A stretch of 62,110 nt of DNA from JAPLDB01 sp964356415 (GCA_964356415.1 CAYHHK010000004.1:1-62110), one strand, 5' to 3'. Counted from the first letter of the stretch, positions 45,498 to 54,061 are shown. Translations and numbers: made by a program. The notes: generated by a model from the sequence alone, not told the origin.

Positions 45498-46340
45498 TTA
45501 ATATTTAATAAATGTTTTCATAAACATTCGGGTATCATTCACAACTTGCAAGAAATAAATTCCATCTGGCAGTTCATGTATGTCAATACTTGTTACCGAG
45601 ACTTCTGATGAAATAGATTTTTGAATTAAGATTTGACCTAAACTATTCATAACGAAAATGGAACTACCATTTTGCAATCGAACGTTGAGTTCGTTCTGGC
45701 AAGGATTAGGAAATAATTCAATCGACTCCTTTTGCAAGTTTGAAGCAGAGAGAAAAATTCCCGTTGTATCAAAAGAAAAGTCATCTATGATTGACCAACA
45801 AACCCCCAACCCGGAAACACCCGTTGCAGTTATATATTGTGCATCAAACTCTGGAGTCAAATAAATAAACTGCTTTGTCCAAGTAGTATCTGCTAATCCT
45901 GTGGTATCTACTGAAACTCCAATAGTTGAATCATTATTAGAGTATCCTATTAAAATATTTATTGGAAGAAATGCAGTGAAGTGTTTCATGTAAAATGAAA
46001 TTACATAAGTGTTGTTTGCTAATAACGGCTGCGACAGAAGGAATGAAATACTAGTACCATTGGAATCAATACTACCCCTTTCCAGCGCAGAATAGAAATG
46101 GCCAGTATGTGGTTGAATAGCAGAGACTCCCCAAATGCTACAGGAATCTTTACCTAAATCTAAGTTTTGATTTATTCCTATACCATACACACTATCAAGC
46201 AATGAACTGAATACAGCATTATTAATATTAATAGAATCACAATCAACCAAATGATTGTATTCAAATCCTCCATTAAGGAATTGCTGTGAGAAAGAGATGT
46301 TCCAATAAAAAGAAATTACCATGATTAATAATTTTTTCAT
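45498..46340 (-). CDS. Secreted protein with T9SS sorting domain, function unknown
   Basis: 280 residues. Signal peptide (MKKLLIMVISFYWNISFSQ), then a beta-rich domain of about 180 residues starting FLNGGFE, rich in Asn, Ser and Asp, resembling carbohydrate-binding-type jelly rolls by its Gly-Gly-Phe-Glu start and the pattern of hydrophobic strands. The last 75 residues are a type A sorting domain (ELFPNPCQNELNV, NSLGQILIQ, DGIYFLQVVND). It splits the purine genes uraD and alc. Base use (AT-rich, few G) differs from the neighbours. Likely inserted into the cluster. Confidence 0.8.
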   Translation of the reverse strand: MKKLLIMVISFYWNISFSQQFLNGGFEYNHLVDCDSININNAVFSSLLDSVYGIGINQNLDLGKDSCSIWGVSAIQPHTGHFYSALERGSIDSNGTSISFLLSQPLLANNTYVISFYMKHFTAFLPINILIGYSNNDSTIGVSVDTTGLADTTWTKQFIYLTPEFDAQYITATGVSGLGVCWSIIDDFSFDTTGIFLSASNLQKESIELFPNPCQNELNVRLQNGSSIFVMNSLGQILIQKSISSEVSVTSIDIHELPDGIYFLQVVNDTRMFMKTFIKY

Positions 46341-46412
46341 CTCCGGAAGGTTGTTATAAACCAGACGTTTTATTTGATGTTGAATCGTTAATTGTAAGCA
46401 TCGATTCCCGGG

Positions 46413-47453
46413 TTAGGGTTTTGCTTCCTCTCTTTCGGAGAGGGCCGGGGTGAGGTGTCCAAACAACCTCATCCTGCTTATCCCCCCATCAGGAAAAATT
46501 GTAAGTCGCACATGCGTGAAGGATTCCTTGCTTGTAATTTCTTTTTCAAAAATATGCTCTTGATCTGCCTGCAGCTTAGATTGCGGAAGAATGGTTGTCC
46601 ATTTTATTTCAGAAGTATTTATTTTTTTCTCTTCCTCTAGCGAAAGTTTGCAACCTTCAATAAGGCAACTGTCTGGATAATTTCCTTTGAAGTGGCAGGT
46701 ATCTACAATAATTATTTCGATGATCCCTTCATTTGCAAGTCGTACAATCACCCAGTCGCGGTTATTGGGTGTGCGGTTGCGTTTGGTCTCCCATCCGTCA
46801 CCCATGTTGATGCCGCGACCGGGCATGATCAGGTTGTCCATATGCGAAAAGAACATGTCGTTGCACAAAATGGATTTGGCCCCATTGATGGCAGCTGCAA
46901 GATCAACGGTTGCATTATTGCCTGATTGGCTCAGGATATTATTTACCTCTCCGTAAACTTTTAGTCTTGCTACACCACCATCAGGATAAATATTCAGCCT
47001 GAGATGAGTATAAATATTATGATCAGGAATTTCAAAAAGGTTTTGTGATCCTGGTTGTAATGATGACTTTGGAAGTATTTCTTTCCAATTAATCTTGTCA
47101 AAATCAATTTTGTCAGAATCGGAAATATTGCTGACCTCAATTGAAGCATGCGGTGGATGATTGCCAAGAAAATGGTTTGTGTCGATATCAACGCCATAAA
47201 TTTTTCCCGGTGTTGCAAGCTGAATGATGCACCAGTCATTTCCCGGACTCCGCTTCCTCCGGGACTCCCAGCCATCCATCCATTTTCCGCGGTCTGTATA
47301 TTTGTCAGGGATAAAAATTCCCCGGCCGGGTTTTAGTAGATTTTCTTTCTCTGCAAAAAAATCGTCGCTGCACAACAATGCCTTGCCGCCGAGTCGTTCT
47401 GCTGCCAGATCAGTGAGTTTTGTAAATGATGGATTCGTGTTGTTGTCAACCAT
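46413..47453 (-). CDS. alc: Allantoicase, with repeat-derived C-terminus
   Basis: 346 residues. Two tandem allantoicase domains, each a jelly roll with the same motif set: LGGKALLCSDDFFA, KWMDGWESRRKR and DIDTNHFLGNHP in the first half; GAKSILCNDMFFSH, MGDGWETKRNR and VDTCHFKGNYPD in the second. It hydrolyses allantoate to ureidoglycolate and urea. The last conserved residues are SRMRLFG; after that come His-Leu-Thr-Pro-Ala-Leu-Ser-Glu-Arg-Glu and a few more, encoded by a GC-rich repeat (46427-46455) that supplies the tail to within four codons of the stop. Allantoinase ends one base before its start, same strand. Confidence 0.95.
   Translation of the reverse strand: MVDNNTNPSFTKLTDLAAERLGGKALLCSDDFFAEKENLLKPGRGIFIPDKYTDRGKWMDGWESRRKRSPGNDWCIIQLATPGKIYGVDIDTNHFLGNHPPHASIEVSNISDSDKIDFDKINWKEILPKSSLQPGSQNLFEIPDHNIYTHLRLNIYPDGGVARLKVYGEVNNILSQSGNNATVDLAAAINGAKSILCNDMFFSHMDNLIMPGRGINMGDGWETKRNRTPNNRDWVIVRLANEGIIEIIIVDTCHFKGNYPDSCLIEGCKLSLEEEKKINTSEIKWTTILPQSKLQADQEHIFEKEITSKESFTHVRLTIFPDGGISRMRLFGHLTPALSEREEAKP
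46427..46455. repeat. GC-rich palindromic repeat forming the alc 3' end
   Basis: CCTCTCTTTCGGAGAGG then GCCGGGGTGAGG. Read leftward it encodes LTPALSERE, a peptide seen at the ends of many environmental-genome ORFs where this type of repeat has entered. Confidence 0.85.
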
Positions 47454-47454
47454 A

Positions 47455-48825
47455 TCAGCTGTTCAGTATTATTTTCCCTTTGTTCAAATTATTAAATAGT
47501 CCATCTGAATAAATTTTATTTCCCATCAGATAAGTTTGTATTACAATGCCATATAATTCCTGATCGAGGTATGGTGTAATTTTATGCCTGTGGTGAATGG
47601 TGTCCGCAGTAACAATAAAATTATTTGCGGGCATCCAAACACAAAGGTCTGCATCATATCCTTTGACAATTTTTCCTTTTCTTGATTCCAGTTTTAAAAA
47701 CTTAGCAGGATTTTCACAAAGCCACTTTGAAACATCGTTCACGGAATAATTTCTTTCCAGTGCTGCCGTCCACAAAACCGGTAATGCAAATTGCAATCCT
47801 GCAATGCCTCCCCAGGCCTGTTGCAGATTTCCCGAAGCGATTTCTTTTAACTCAGGTGGAGCAGGAGAGTGGTCGGTGGCAACAAAATCAATAGTTCCGT
47901 TTCCCAATGCCTCCCATAATTTTTCTCTGTTGGCTTTATCGCGGATGGGCGGTGCGCATTTGTAACGCGTATCTCCGTCAGGGATTGATTCAGAATCAAA
48001 AAACAAATAATGCTGCGCCGTTTCAACAGTAAATGGCAATCCTTCATCTTTAGCTTTTTGAATTTGCTCGATTGAATTTGCCGATGATAAATGAACAATA
48101 TGAATGCGTGCACCCGTTTCCCTGCAAAGACTGATCATCATTTTGATCGCCTCATCTTCCATGGCATTGGGTCTTGAATTGAGCCATGCAGCATAGCTTT
48201 GAGGGTTTTCATGCAGTTCCTTCTCGCCATGCCCTGCAACATCCAGTTCGCAATGTACAAGCAGCGGTTTATCGGACTTTTTGAGAATTTTCAACGCATG
48301 TCGTAAATGTTCCGCATTTGTATTCGGGAAATCATCAATGCCTGAATGTGTGAGAAATGCTTTCAGTCCCATTGCTCCGGAGCTGAGCAATTCATCCAGT
48401 TCATTTTCATTGCCGGGAATTACGCCACCCCAGAAACCACAATGCACATGAATTTTATTTGTAGCAGCATCCAGCTTCAATTGAAAATTGTTTTTATTCG
48501 TTGTTACAGGAGAAGAATTCAGCGGCATATCTACCAGCGTTGTAATTCCTCCAGAAGCGGCAGCTTTGGTCGCCGTATCAAATCCTTCCCATTCGGTTCG
48601 GCCCGGTTCATTGATGTGCACATGCGGGTCAATGATTCCCGGCATCACCACATGATCCCCGACATCTTCTATCGGAAAATCAAGCAGGGTAGCCTCTTTT
48701 TCTTCTCCATAGGATACGGAAGAAATGATGTCCACGATTTTGCCATCGCTGATCAGGATCATTCCGTCAATGATCTCTGAAGGGGTGACAATGTTTTTAC
48801 TTTTTATGGCGAGGTCCACCTGCAT
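47455..48825 (-). CDS. allB: Allantoinase
   Basis: 456 residues. Amidohydrolase barrel with DPHVHINEPGRTEWEGF (two metal His), GGITTLVDMPLN, the carbamylated Lys in GLKAFLTHSG, VHCELD, IHIVHLSSA and the metal Asp in FVATDHSPAP. The ligand set and the NEPGRTEWEG block match allantoinase rather than dihydroorotase or hydantoinase. It opens allantoin to allantoate. It is the first gene of the leftward operon allB-alc, with a TATCTTTG box five bases upstream. Confidence 0.95.
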   Translation of the reverse strand: MQVDLAIKSKNIVTPSEIIDGMILISDGKIVDIISSVSYGEEKEATLLDFPIEDVGDHVVMPGIIDPHVHINEPGRTEWEGFDTATKAAASGGITTLVDMPLNSSPVTTNKNNFQLKLDAATNKIHVHCGFWGGVIPGNENELDELLSSGAMGLKAFLTHSGIDDFPNTNAEHLRHALKILKKSDKPLLVHCELDVAGHGEKELHENPQSYAAWLNSRPNAMEDEAIKMMISLCRETGARIHIVHLSSANSIEQIQKAKDEGLPFTVETAQHYLFFDSESIPDGDTRYKCAPPIRDKANREKLWEALGNGTIDFVATDHSPAPPELKEIASGNLQQAWGGIAGLQFALPVLWTAALERNYSVNDVSKWLCENPAKFLKLESRKGKIVKGYDADLCVWMPANNFIVTADTIHHRHKITPYLDQELYGIVIQTYLMGNKIYSDGLFNNLNKGKIILNS

Positions 48826-48830
48826 GGTAA

Positions 48831-48838
48831 CAAAGATA
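48831..48838 (-). promoter_or_regulatory. Bacteroidota -7 box (TATCTTTG) for allB-alc
   Basis: The complement of CAAAGATA, five bases from the allB ATG. It fits the consensus exactly and suggests a leaderless or near-leaderless mRNA. Confidence 0.5.
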
Positions 48839-48956
48839 CAATTGTGAATAATCTATTTGCGCGTTGTAGAATTAATTATACAAGAAATATTTAGTGCCAG
48901 GTGCCAGCTAAAAATGAGATCCAATTGCTAGGAGAGAAATTTAATTATATGTAATG

Positions 48957-48964
48957 TATCTTCG
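48957..48964 (+). promoter_or_regulatory. Near-consensus -7 box (TATCTTCG) for xdhC
   Basis: One mismatch to TAnnTTTG. It is four bases before the ATG at 48969 and divergent from the allB box about 120 bases away, so the short allB-xdhC gap may be a shared control region. Confidence 0.4.
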
Positions 48965-48968
48965 CTCA

Positions 48969-49964
48969 ATGCACCAGCTATCCTTATGGAAATTTATCAA
49001 CGAGCAATCAACACTGCACCGCCCCATCATCCTTCTATGCGTCGTTGAAAGCAATGGCAGCAGTCCGGGCAGGCAAGGTTTTAAAATGGCTGTTGCAGAA
49101 GATGAAATGGTGGGCTCCATCGGAGGAGGCATCATGGAGCATAAGTTTGTAGAGCTTGCAAAAGAAAAACTGCAGCAGGGTGCTTCAACTTCATTCATCA
49201 GAAAACAAATTCATCAAAAATCGGCGGCAAAGGATCAGAGCGGAATGATCTGTTCAGGAGAACAAACGGTTTTGCTTTATCCTCTTGCCGAAAAAGACCT
49301 TTCTGTCATCCAAAGAATAATCTCTGCACTTGAAAATAACAATACCGGACTTCTGAAAATTACTTTTTCTGAGTTTGAATTTGTTGATTCAAATATTAAG
49401 GAAGATGATCTTGGTTTTAGTATGCGATCTGAAACCGATTTTACATATACTGAACGGATCGGGTTCAAAAACCACCTGTACATCATCGGCGGCGGCCATT
49501 GTGCTTTGGCCCTGTCAAAGCTGATGTGCGGAATGGATTTTTATATTCATCTCTTTGAGGAGCGCGAAAACCTCAACACCATGATTGAGAATAATTTTGT
49601 TCACGAAAAAAAAATAGTGAATAGCTATTCCGAATTATCTGCTTTAATTCCTGAAGGTATTTACAACCCGGTGGGTCGCGCAGCACACGCTGGGTGGTAT
49701 ACCTATATAACCGTTATGACTTTCGGCTACAGAACCGACAACATAGCTGTACGGGCGCTGACTAATAAAAAGTTCAGGTACCTCGGTGTGCTTGGAAGCG
49801 AATCAAAAATGAAACAGCTTTTTAATGAATGGAGAAAAGATGGTTTTTCTGAATCATGGCTGTGTACCATTCATGCGCCAATCGGAATTCAGATAAAAAG
49901 TGAAACGCCTGAAGAAATCGCCGTAAGTATTGCAGCGCAGATCATTAAAATAAAAAATGCCTGA
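48969..49964 (+). CDS. xdhC: Xanthine dehydrogenase accessory protein
   Basis: 331 residues from the ATG at 48969 (an ATG five codons upstream at 48954 is possible). XdhC/CoxI architecture: N-terminal domain with VESNGSSPGRQGFKMAV and GSIGGGIMEHKFVELA, and a C-terminal Rossmann-like domain with LYIIGGGHCALAL and LGSESKMKQL. It binds and sulfurates the molybdenum cofactor and inserts it into XDH. Transcribed away from allB-alc, closing the island about 11 kb from xdhAB. Confidence 0.93.
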   Translation: MHQLSLWKFINEQSTLHRPIILLCVVESNGSSPGRQGFKMAVAEDEMVGSIGGGIMEHKFVELAKEKLQQGASTSFIRKQIHQKSAAKDQSGMICSGEQTVLLYPLAEKDLSVIQRIISALENNNTGLLKITFSEFEFVDSNIKEDDLGFSMRSETDFTYTERIGFKNHLYIIGGGHCALALSKLMCGMDFYIHLFEERENLNTMIENNFVHEKKIVNSYSELSALIPEGIYNPVGRAAHAGWYTYITVMTFGYRTDNIAVRALTNKKFRYLGVLGSESKMKQLFNEWRKDGFSESWLCTIHAPIGIQIKSETPEEIAVSIAAQIIKIKNA

Positions 49965-49967
49965 TGC

Positions 49968-50513
49968 TTATTTTTTCTGCTGATCTTCTCCGTACTTCAC
50001 ATCCATTGCCTGCGTGACCTTTCCTGACGCATCATAAAAAATTGCCTTGCCATCCATGTTGTTGTTCTTCATTCCAACCTGCATTTTCTTGATCCCTGTT
50101 TCATAATAGGAAACCATCATCCCGTTGGCTTGCCCGTTGTGAAATTGCGTTTCTGTCATCAAGGCACCGCTTGAGTAAAATTCTTTTACCAAACCTGACA
50201 TCAGTCCTGATTCATCATATTCAATTTCCATCTTTGGTTTCTGCTCCTGTGTATAATAGGCCCAGGATTTTATTCTGTGTCCGTTCGATAAAAATCCTTT
50301 CTGATAGACCTTGGTCTTTGCGCCATCATAATAGATCGTGTATGAGCCATCGGGAAGATTTGGCTTCAATACATAATCATCCAGATTTGGATTTTGCGCA
50401 TCTTTTGCCTTGTTGGGCATCATGAATTTCATGTCGCCGTTTACAAATGTGTAATTCTGTGCTTTGGCACCGAAGAAGGATAGCAGAAATAAGAAGGCAA
50501 GTAGTTTTTTCAT
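49968..50513 (-). CDS. Exported MORN-like repeat protein (YwqK family-like)
   Basis: 181 residues from the ATG at 50513, which starts a signal peptide (KKLLAFLFLLSFFGAKAQ). The body has repeated strand motifs DGSYTIYYDGA, SGLMSGLVKEFYSSG, NGQANGMMVSYYETG and NNMDGKAIFYDASG, the toxin-antitoxin YwqK/MORN_2 style of about 23 residues each. Such proteins in this phylum are usually exported and of unknown function. Convergent with xdhC, three bases away. Confidence 0.75.
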   Translation of the reverse strand: MKKLLAFLFLLSFFGAKAQNYTFVNGDMKFMMPNKAKDAQNPNLDDYVLKPNLPDGSYTIYYDGAKTKVYQKGFLSNGHRIKSWAYYTQEQKPKMEIEYDESGLMSGLVKEFYSSGALMTETQFHNGQANGMMVSYYETGIKKMQVGMKNNNMDGKAIFYDASGKVTQAMDVKYGEDQQKK

Positions 50514-50776
50514 GTAAATGATTTTATAAAGCAAAGTTATCAGAAGAATCGGATGAATATCAGCAATGTACAAAGAAGTATTCACCGGTTAAAGGTAGTT
50601 TTGTGATAGTGCCTCAACATGGAAATTAATAGTTGTATTCAATTTTAGTGGTCTTCACGATACCGTTTTTGGGTACCGGGGCGTTGGCGCCCTTTGGGTA
50701 AGTGGTGTGCGACGGCAAGCTAATATTCGACCGGAAACATCACAGGTTTCATGCTGAATATATCATCGAAAAATGA

Positions 50777-50784
50777 TACTTTTG
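50777..50784 (+). promoter_or_regulatory. Bacteroidota -7 box (TACTTTTG)
   Basis: Matches TAnnTTTG; lies inside the longer reading frame from 50773, so the real start is probably 50794 or 50803. Confidence 0.5.
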
Positions 50785-50802
50785 TTTTTCAAAATGAACC
50801 CT

Positions 50803-51882
50803 ATGAGAAAAATTGTACTTTTTATCCTAGCATTGAGTGCAGGGACCACCCGGGCACAGATAACTATAAACAGCAGCGATTTCCCGGATGCCAATGACAT
50901 CTTTGTGATGAGCGATGCCACCGACTTTCCCGGAATGGATGAAACCCTTACCGGGGCGAATTATACATGGGACTATTTTCAGCTAACCACAACCGGTCAG
51001 CATACGGATACGCTATTTCCGGTAACCAATATGAATATCATTTACCAGGCAGTATTTGGAGATTTTGGATTTTTGCCTAACAGAAGCAATCAGGCTACGC
51101 ATGGCATTGATTTTTCTCTCGGAGCAATAACCATTACGAATGTGTATAATTTCTTCTATAACAATACTGCCGATTACCATCAGTCAGGTTTTGGTGCGGA
51201 AATAAACGGAGTGCCGGCGCCGACTGCTTATTCACCGCATGACATAATATATAAATTTCCAGTTCAGTACGGAAATGTTGATTCTTCTCAGTCAGGTTAT
51301 TCTGTTTCCCTTCCAAGTTTGATCTATTATGAGATCAACCGTAATCGGCACAATGAAGTTGACGGATGGGGAACTCTTACAACGCCCAATGGTACTTTCA
51401 ATGCACTGAGAGTAAAAACGGTCATTCAGGAGCATGACTCTGTCTATATCGATTCACTTGGCTTCGGATACGGGTTTAATGTTCCTGCACGGACAGAATA
51501 TAAATGGCTCGGTCAAGGTGGCGGATTGCCGTTGCTTCAAATAACAACTGTTGGCGGAAACGTTTCTTCCATTATTTATAAAGGAGAGAATACCTCAGGC
51601 ATCTCTGCCATTCAGCAGGATAATTTTGATTTTATCCTTTTCCCGAATCCGGCAGCAGAAAGAGTTATTTTGAGCTACACACTCAGGAAGACAGAAGATG
51701 TAGGTTTTTCAATTACAGATACAGAAGGAAAAGTGATCACTTCAGTAAATAAACCATTTCAATCTCCCGGAGAACACAGGCTGGTTCTTGATTTACCTTC
51801 TCATCTTGCAGCAGGAAATTATTTTGTTAAAATGACTTCCGGAGGTCGATCAATATCTAAACCTGTCGCGGTAACACGTTAA
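50803..51882 (+). CDS. Secreted T9SS-sorted protein of unknown function
   Basis: 359 residues from the ATG at 50803 (50794 also possible). Signal peptide ends Thr-Arg-Ala-Gln. About 250 residues of beta-rich sequence follow, with Asp-rich N-terminal part (SSDFPDANDIFVMSDATDFPGMD) and Tyr/Phe-rich middle, similar in outline to many uncharacterised Bacteroidota cargo proteins. The type A sorting domain (ILFPNPAAERVIL, DTEGKVITS, GNYFVKMTSGG) closes it. No enzyme motif seen. The 289 bases before it (50514-50802) contain a degenerate GC-rich palindrome around GGGCGTTGGCGCCC and the promoter box. Confidence 0.8.
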   Translation: MRKIVLFILALSAGTTRAQITINSSDFPDANDIFVMSDATDFPGMDETLTGANYTWDYFQLTTTGQHTDTLFPVTNMNIIYQAVFGDFGFLPNRSNQATHGIDFSLGAITITNVYNFFYNNTADYHQSGFGAEINGVPAPTAYSPHDIIYKFPVQYGNVDSSQSGYSVSLPSLIYYEINRNRHNEVDGWGTLTTPNGTFNALRVKTVIQEHDSVYIDSLGFGYGFNVPARTEYKWLGQGGGLPLLQITTVGGNVSSIIYKGENTSGISAIQQDNFDFILFPNPAAERVILSYTLRKTEDVGFSITDTEGKVITSVNKPFQSPGEHRLVLDLPSHLAAGNYFVKMTSGGRSISKPVAVTR

Positions 51883-51927
51883 GAAAATTGCTAGTTTTGG
51901 TAACACCTAGTGATAATCCGGTTTTAT

Positions 51928-51976
51928 TCCCCCTTCGGGGGCTAGGGGTCTGTTCCCCCTTCGGGGGCTAGGGGGC
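51928..51976. repeat. Two GC-rich palindromic repeats in tandem at the thiolase stop
   Basis: TCCCCCTTCGGGGG then CTAGGGG occurs twice, 25 bases apart. The second copy encodes, on the minus strand, the last residues Ala-Pro and the TAG stop of the thiolase. This is the cleanest version of the family in the window. Confidence 0.92.
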
Positions 51977-53161
51977 CATTCGTTCAATCACAATCGCGCT
52001 CGCCCCGCCTCCGCCATTGCAGATTCCGGCAGCTCCGATTTTTGCATTTCGTTGCTGTAATACGTGTAACAGTGTGACTACAATCCTGCTACCACTGCTT
52101 CCTAGTGGATGACCCAGCGCAACTGCACCTCCGTTCACATTTACTTTCGCCGGATCCAGTTTCATTTCATTGTTGTTGGCAATTGCTACCACGCTGAAGG
52201 CTTCATTAATCTCAAAATATTCAATGTCTGATAATTTCAATCCTGCCTTTGCAACTGCCTTTGGAAGCGCTTTGCTTGGTGCGGTGGTAAACCATTCCGG
52301 GGCTTGTTGTGCATCAGCAAAAGAACGGATCTTTGCAAGTGGCTTTATACCAAGTGCATCGGCTTTTTCCTTGCTCATCAGCACAACAGCAGAAGCACCA
52401 TCATTTAGTTTGGATGCATTCGCTGCAGTCACCGTTCCGTCTTTTTGAAAAGCAGGCTTCAACGTAGGGATCTTATCCATCTTCACATTCTTATATTCTT
52501 CATCTTCGCTCATTACAATGGGTTCTTTTCCGCGCTGAGGAATAGAAATAGGAGCGATCTCTTCTTTGAACAATCCCTTTGAATATGCATCGGCACTTCG
52601 TTTATAGGAATCAATGGCATAAGCGTCCTGATCTTCCCTGCTGACTTTGCATTCTTTTGCACACAACTCTGCCGCACTGCCCATATGGTAGTCATTGTAG
52701 ACGTCCCACAAGCCATCCTTCACCAACCCGTCAATGACGGAGCCATTTCCAAGCCTGTACCCATTTCTTGCTTTGTCGAGGTAATATGGTACGCTGCTCA
52801 TGTTCTCCATTCCTCCTGCAACAACCACATCATTGTCACCAAGCATGATGCTTTCTGCACCCAGCATAATCGCTTTCATACCTGATGCACAAACTTTATT
52901 TACTGTGGTTCCCGGTACTGTATTCGGAATTCCGGCATATATACTTGCCTGTGTAACCGGCGCTTGTCCGAGGTTCGCACCAAGCACATTTCCCATGTAA
53001 ACCTCCTGAACCTCTTTGGGATCAAGTTTTATTTTTTCAAGCGCGGCTTTGATGGCATGCGCCCCGAGTTGTGTAGCACTTATTGATGACAATGCTCCTC
53101 CGAAACTTCCAATAGGAGTACGCACTGCAGAAACGATATAAACTTCTTTGAAATCAGACAT
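51968..53161 (-). CDS. Acetyl-CoA C-acetyltransferase (thiolase)
   Basis: 397 residues, a standard thiolase. Cys in VNKVCASGMKAI (acyl-binding), the active-site His in EINEAFSVVAIAN followed by NGGAVALGHPLGSSGSRI, and the second Cys in GICNGGGGASAIVIE. Homotetramer family, condensing or cleaving acetoacetyl-CoA and longer 3-ketoacyl-CoA. The final Met-Ala-Pro and the stop come from a dispersed repeat; thiolases usually end after VIERx. It starts with an upstream GGGAGCGCGAAGATA stretch also seen before the ABC-F gene at 60787. It stands alone; no fad genes nearby. Confidence 0.93.
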   Translation of the reverse strand: MSDFKEVYIVSAVRTPIGSFGGALSSISATQLGAHAIKAALEKIKLDPKEVQEVYMGNVLGANLGQAPVTQASIYAGIPNTVPGTTVNKVCASGMKAIMLGAESIMLGDNDVVVAGGMENMSSVPYYLDKARNGYRLGNGSVIDGLVKDGLWDVYNDYHMGSAAELCAKECKVSREDQDAYAIDSYKRSADAYSKGLFKEEIAPISIPQRGKEPIVMSEDEEYKNVKMDKIPTLKPAFQKDGTVTAANASKLNDGASAVVLMSKEKADALGIKPLAKIRSFADAQQAPEWFTTAPSKALPKAVAKAGLKLSDIEYFEINEAFSVVAIANNNEMKLDPAKVNVNGGAVALGHPLGSSGSRIVVTLLHVLQQRNAKIGAAGICNGGGGASAIVIERMAP

Positions 53162-53188
53162 AGTATTGATTTTATTTAAATGGGAGCG

Positions 53189-53196
53189 CGAAGATA
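53189..53196 (-). promoter_or_regulatory. Near-consensus -7 box (TATCTTCG) for the thiolase
   Basis: Complement of CGAAGATA within GGGAGCGCGAAGATA, 27 bases upstream of the ATG. The same 15 bases precede the ABC-F ATPase gene (60804-60818). Confidence 0.4.
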
Positions 53197-53312
53197 AAGA
53201 ATGTTAAAGAATGTTCGAAAGTTTGGTCTCATATATAATGAACCAACTTGATTTTCAGAGAAACCCCTCTCGATTCCAAAGTTTTTTTGGAATATACTTC
53301 CTCGCTCATTCA

Positions 53313-54061
53313 GGGAGATTGCAGTATGCTGCCTGTACACCAAAAGCGTCATCTCCCAATACTAACTATCGTGGCTGTCATCCCTCTCCAGTCTGGCCTT
53401 AGGCCAGACTGGAGAGGGATCTTATAAATTGAACCACTGCCAATCTATTTTCTCTGGCTAATGATCTTGTCAATACTATAAGTTCTTAAAATTTAGCAAT
53501 GTTGCCTATGTGTACAGTTGAGGTGGCACCTTTTAGACTTCGAATGTATAATTGGGAGATTGCAGTATGCTGCCTGTANNNNNNNNNNNNNNNNNNNNNN
53601 NNNNNNNNNNNNNNNNNNNNNNNNNNNNNNNNNNNNNNNNNNNNNNNNNNNNNNNNNNNNNNNNNNNNNNNNNNNNNNTGGCACCTTTTAGACTTCGAAT
53701 GTATAATTGGGAGATTGCAGTATGCTGCCTGTACACCAAAAGCGTCATCTCCCAATACTAACTATCGTGGCTGTCATCCCTCTCCAGTCTGGCCTTAGGC
53801 CAGACTGGAGAGGGATCTTATAAATTGAACCACTGCCAATCTATTTTCTCTGGCTAATGATCTTGTCAATACTATAAGTTCTTAAAATTTAGCAATGTTG
53901 CCTATGTGTACAGTTGAGGTGGCACCTTTTAGACTTCGAATGTATAATTGGGAGATTGCAGTATGCTGCCTGTATAGAAAAAGCGTCATCTCCCACTACT
54001 ATCTATCATTGCTGTCATCCCGAACCAGTCTGGCCTTAGGCTAGACTGGAGAGGGATCTTA
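53313..54061. repeat. 241-base tandem repeat tract with a strong hairpin, collapsed at a gap
   Basis: GGGAGATTGCAGTATGCTG begins at 53313, 53554, 53709 and 53950; the period is 241 wherever no N intervenes. Each unit carries a perfect hairpin: arms CCCTCTCCAGTCTGGCC and complement around TTA. The last unit is degraded (CCCGAACCAGTCTGG). The unit starts/ends with TAACTATCGTGGCTGTCATC and TGGCACCTTTTAGACTTCG. The region 53162-54295 contains this tract, the gap and an inverted repeat but no gene; short ORFs in it are repeat translations. Confidence 0.92.
53579..53678. other. Assembly gap of 100 N inside the tandem repeat
   Basis: 53524-53578 equals 53679-53733 (55 bases). Unlike the other gap, this one lies in a true tandem repeat, so extra copies may be missing. 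Confidence 0.85.

Noticed and set aside
53486..53798. Several overlapping frames spanning the second gap
   Set aside because: They run through N bases and the 241-base repeat; artefacts of the gap and of low stop-codon density in the unit.
53313..54061. CRISPR array
   Set aside because: The unit is 241 bases with no spacers of constant length, and no cas genes are near; the other tandem tracts (periods 16, 32, 69-70, 126, 145) likewise lack unique spacers.
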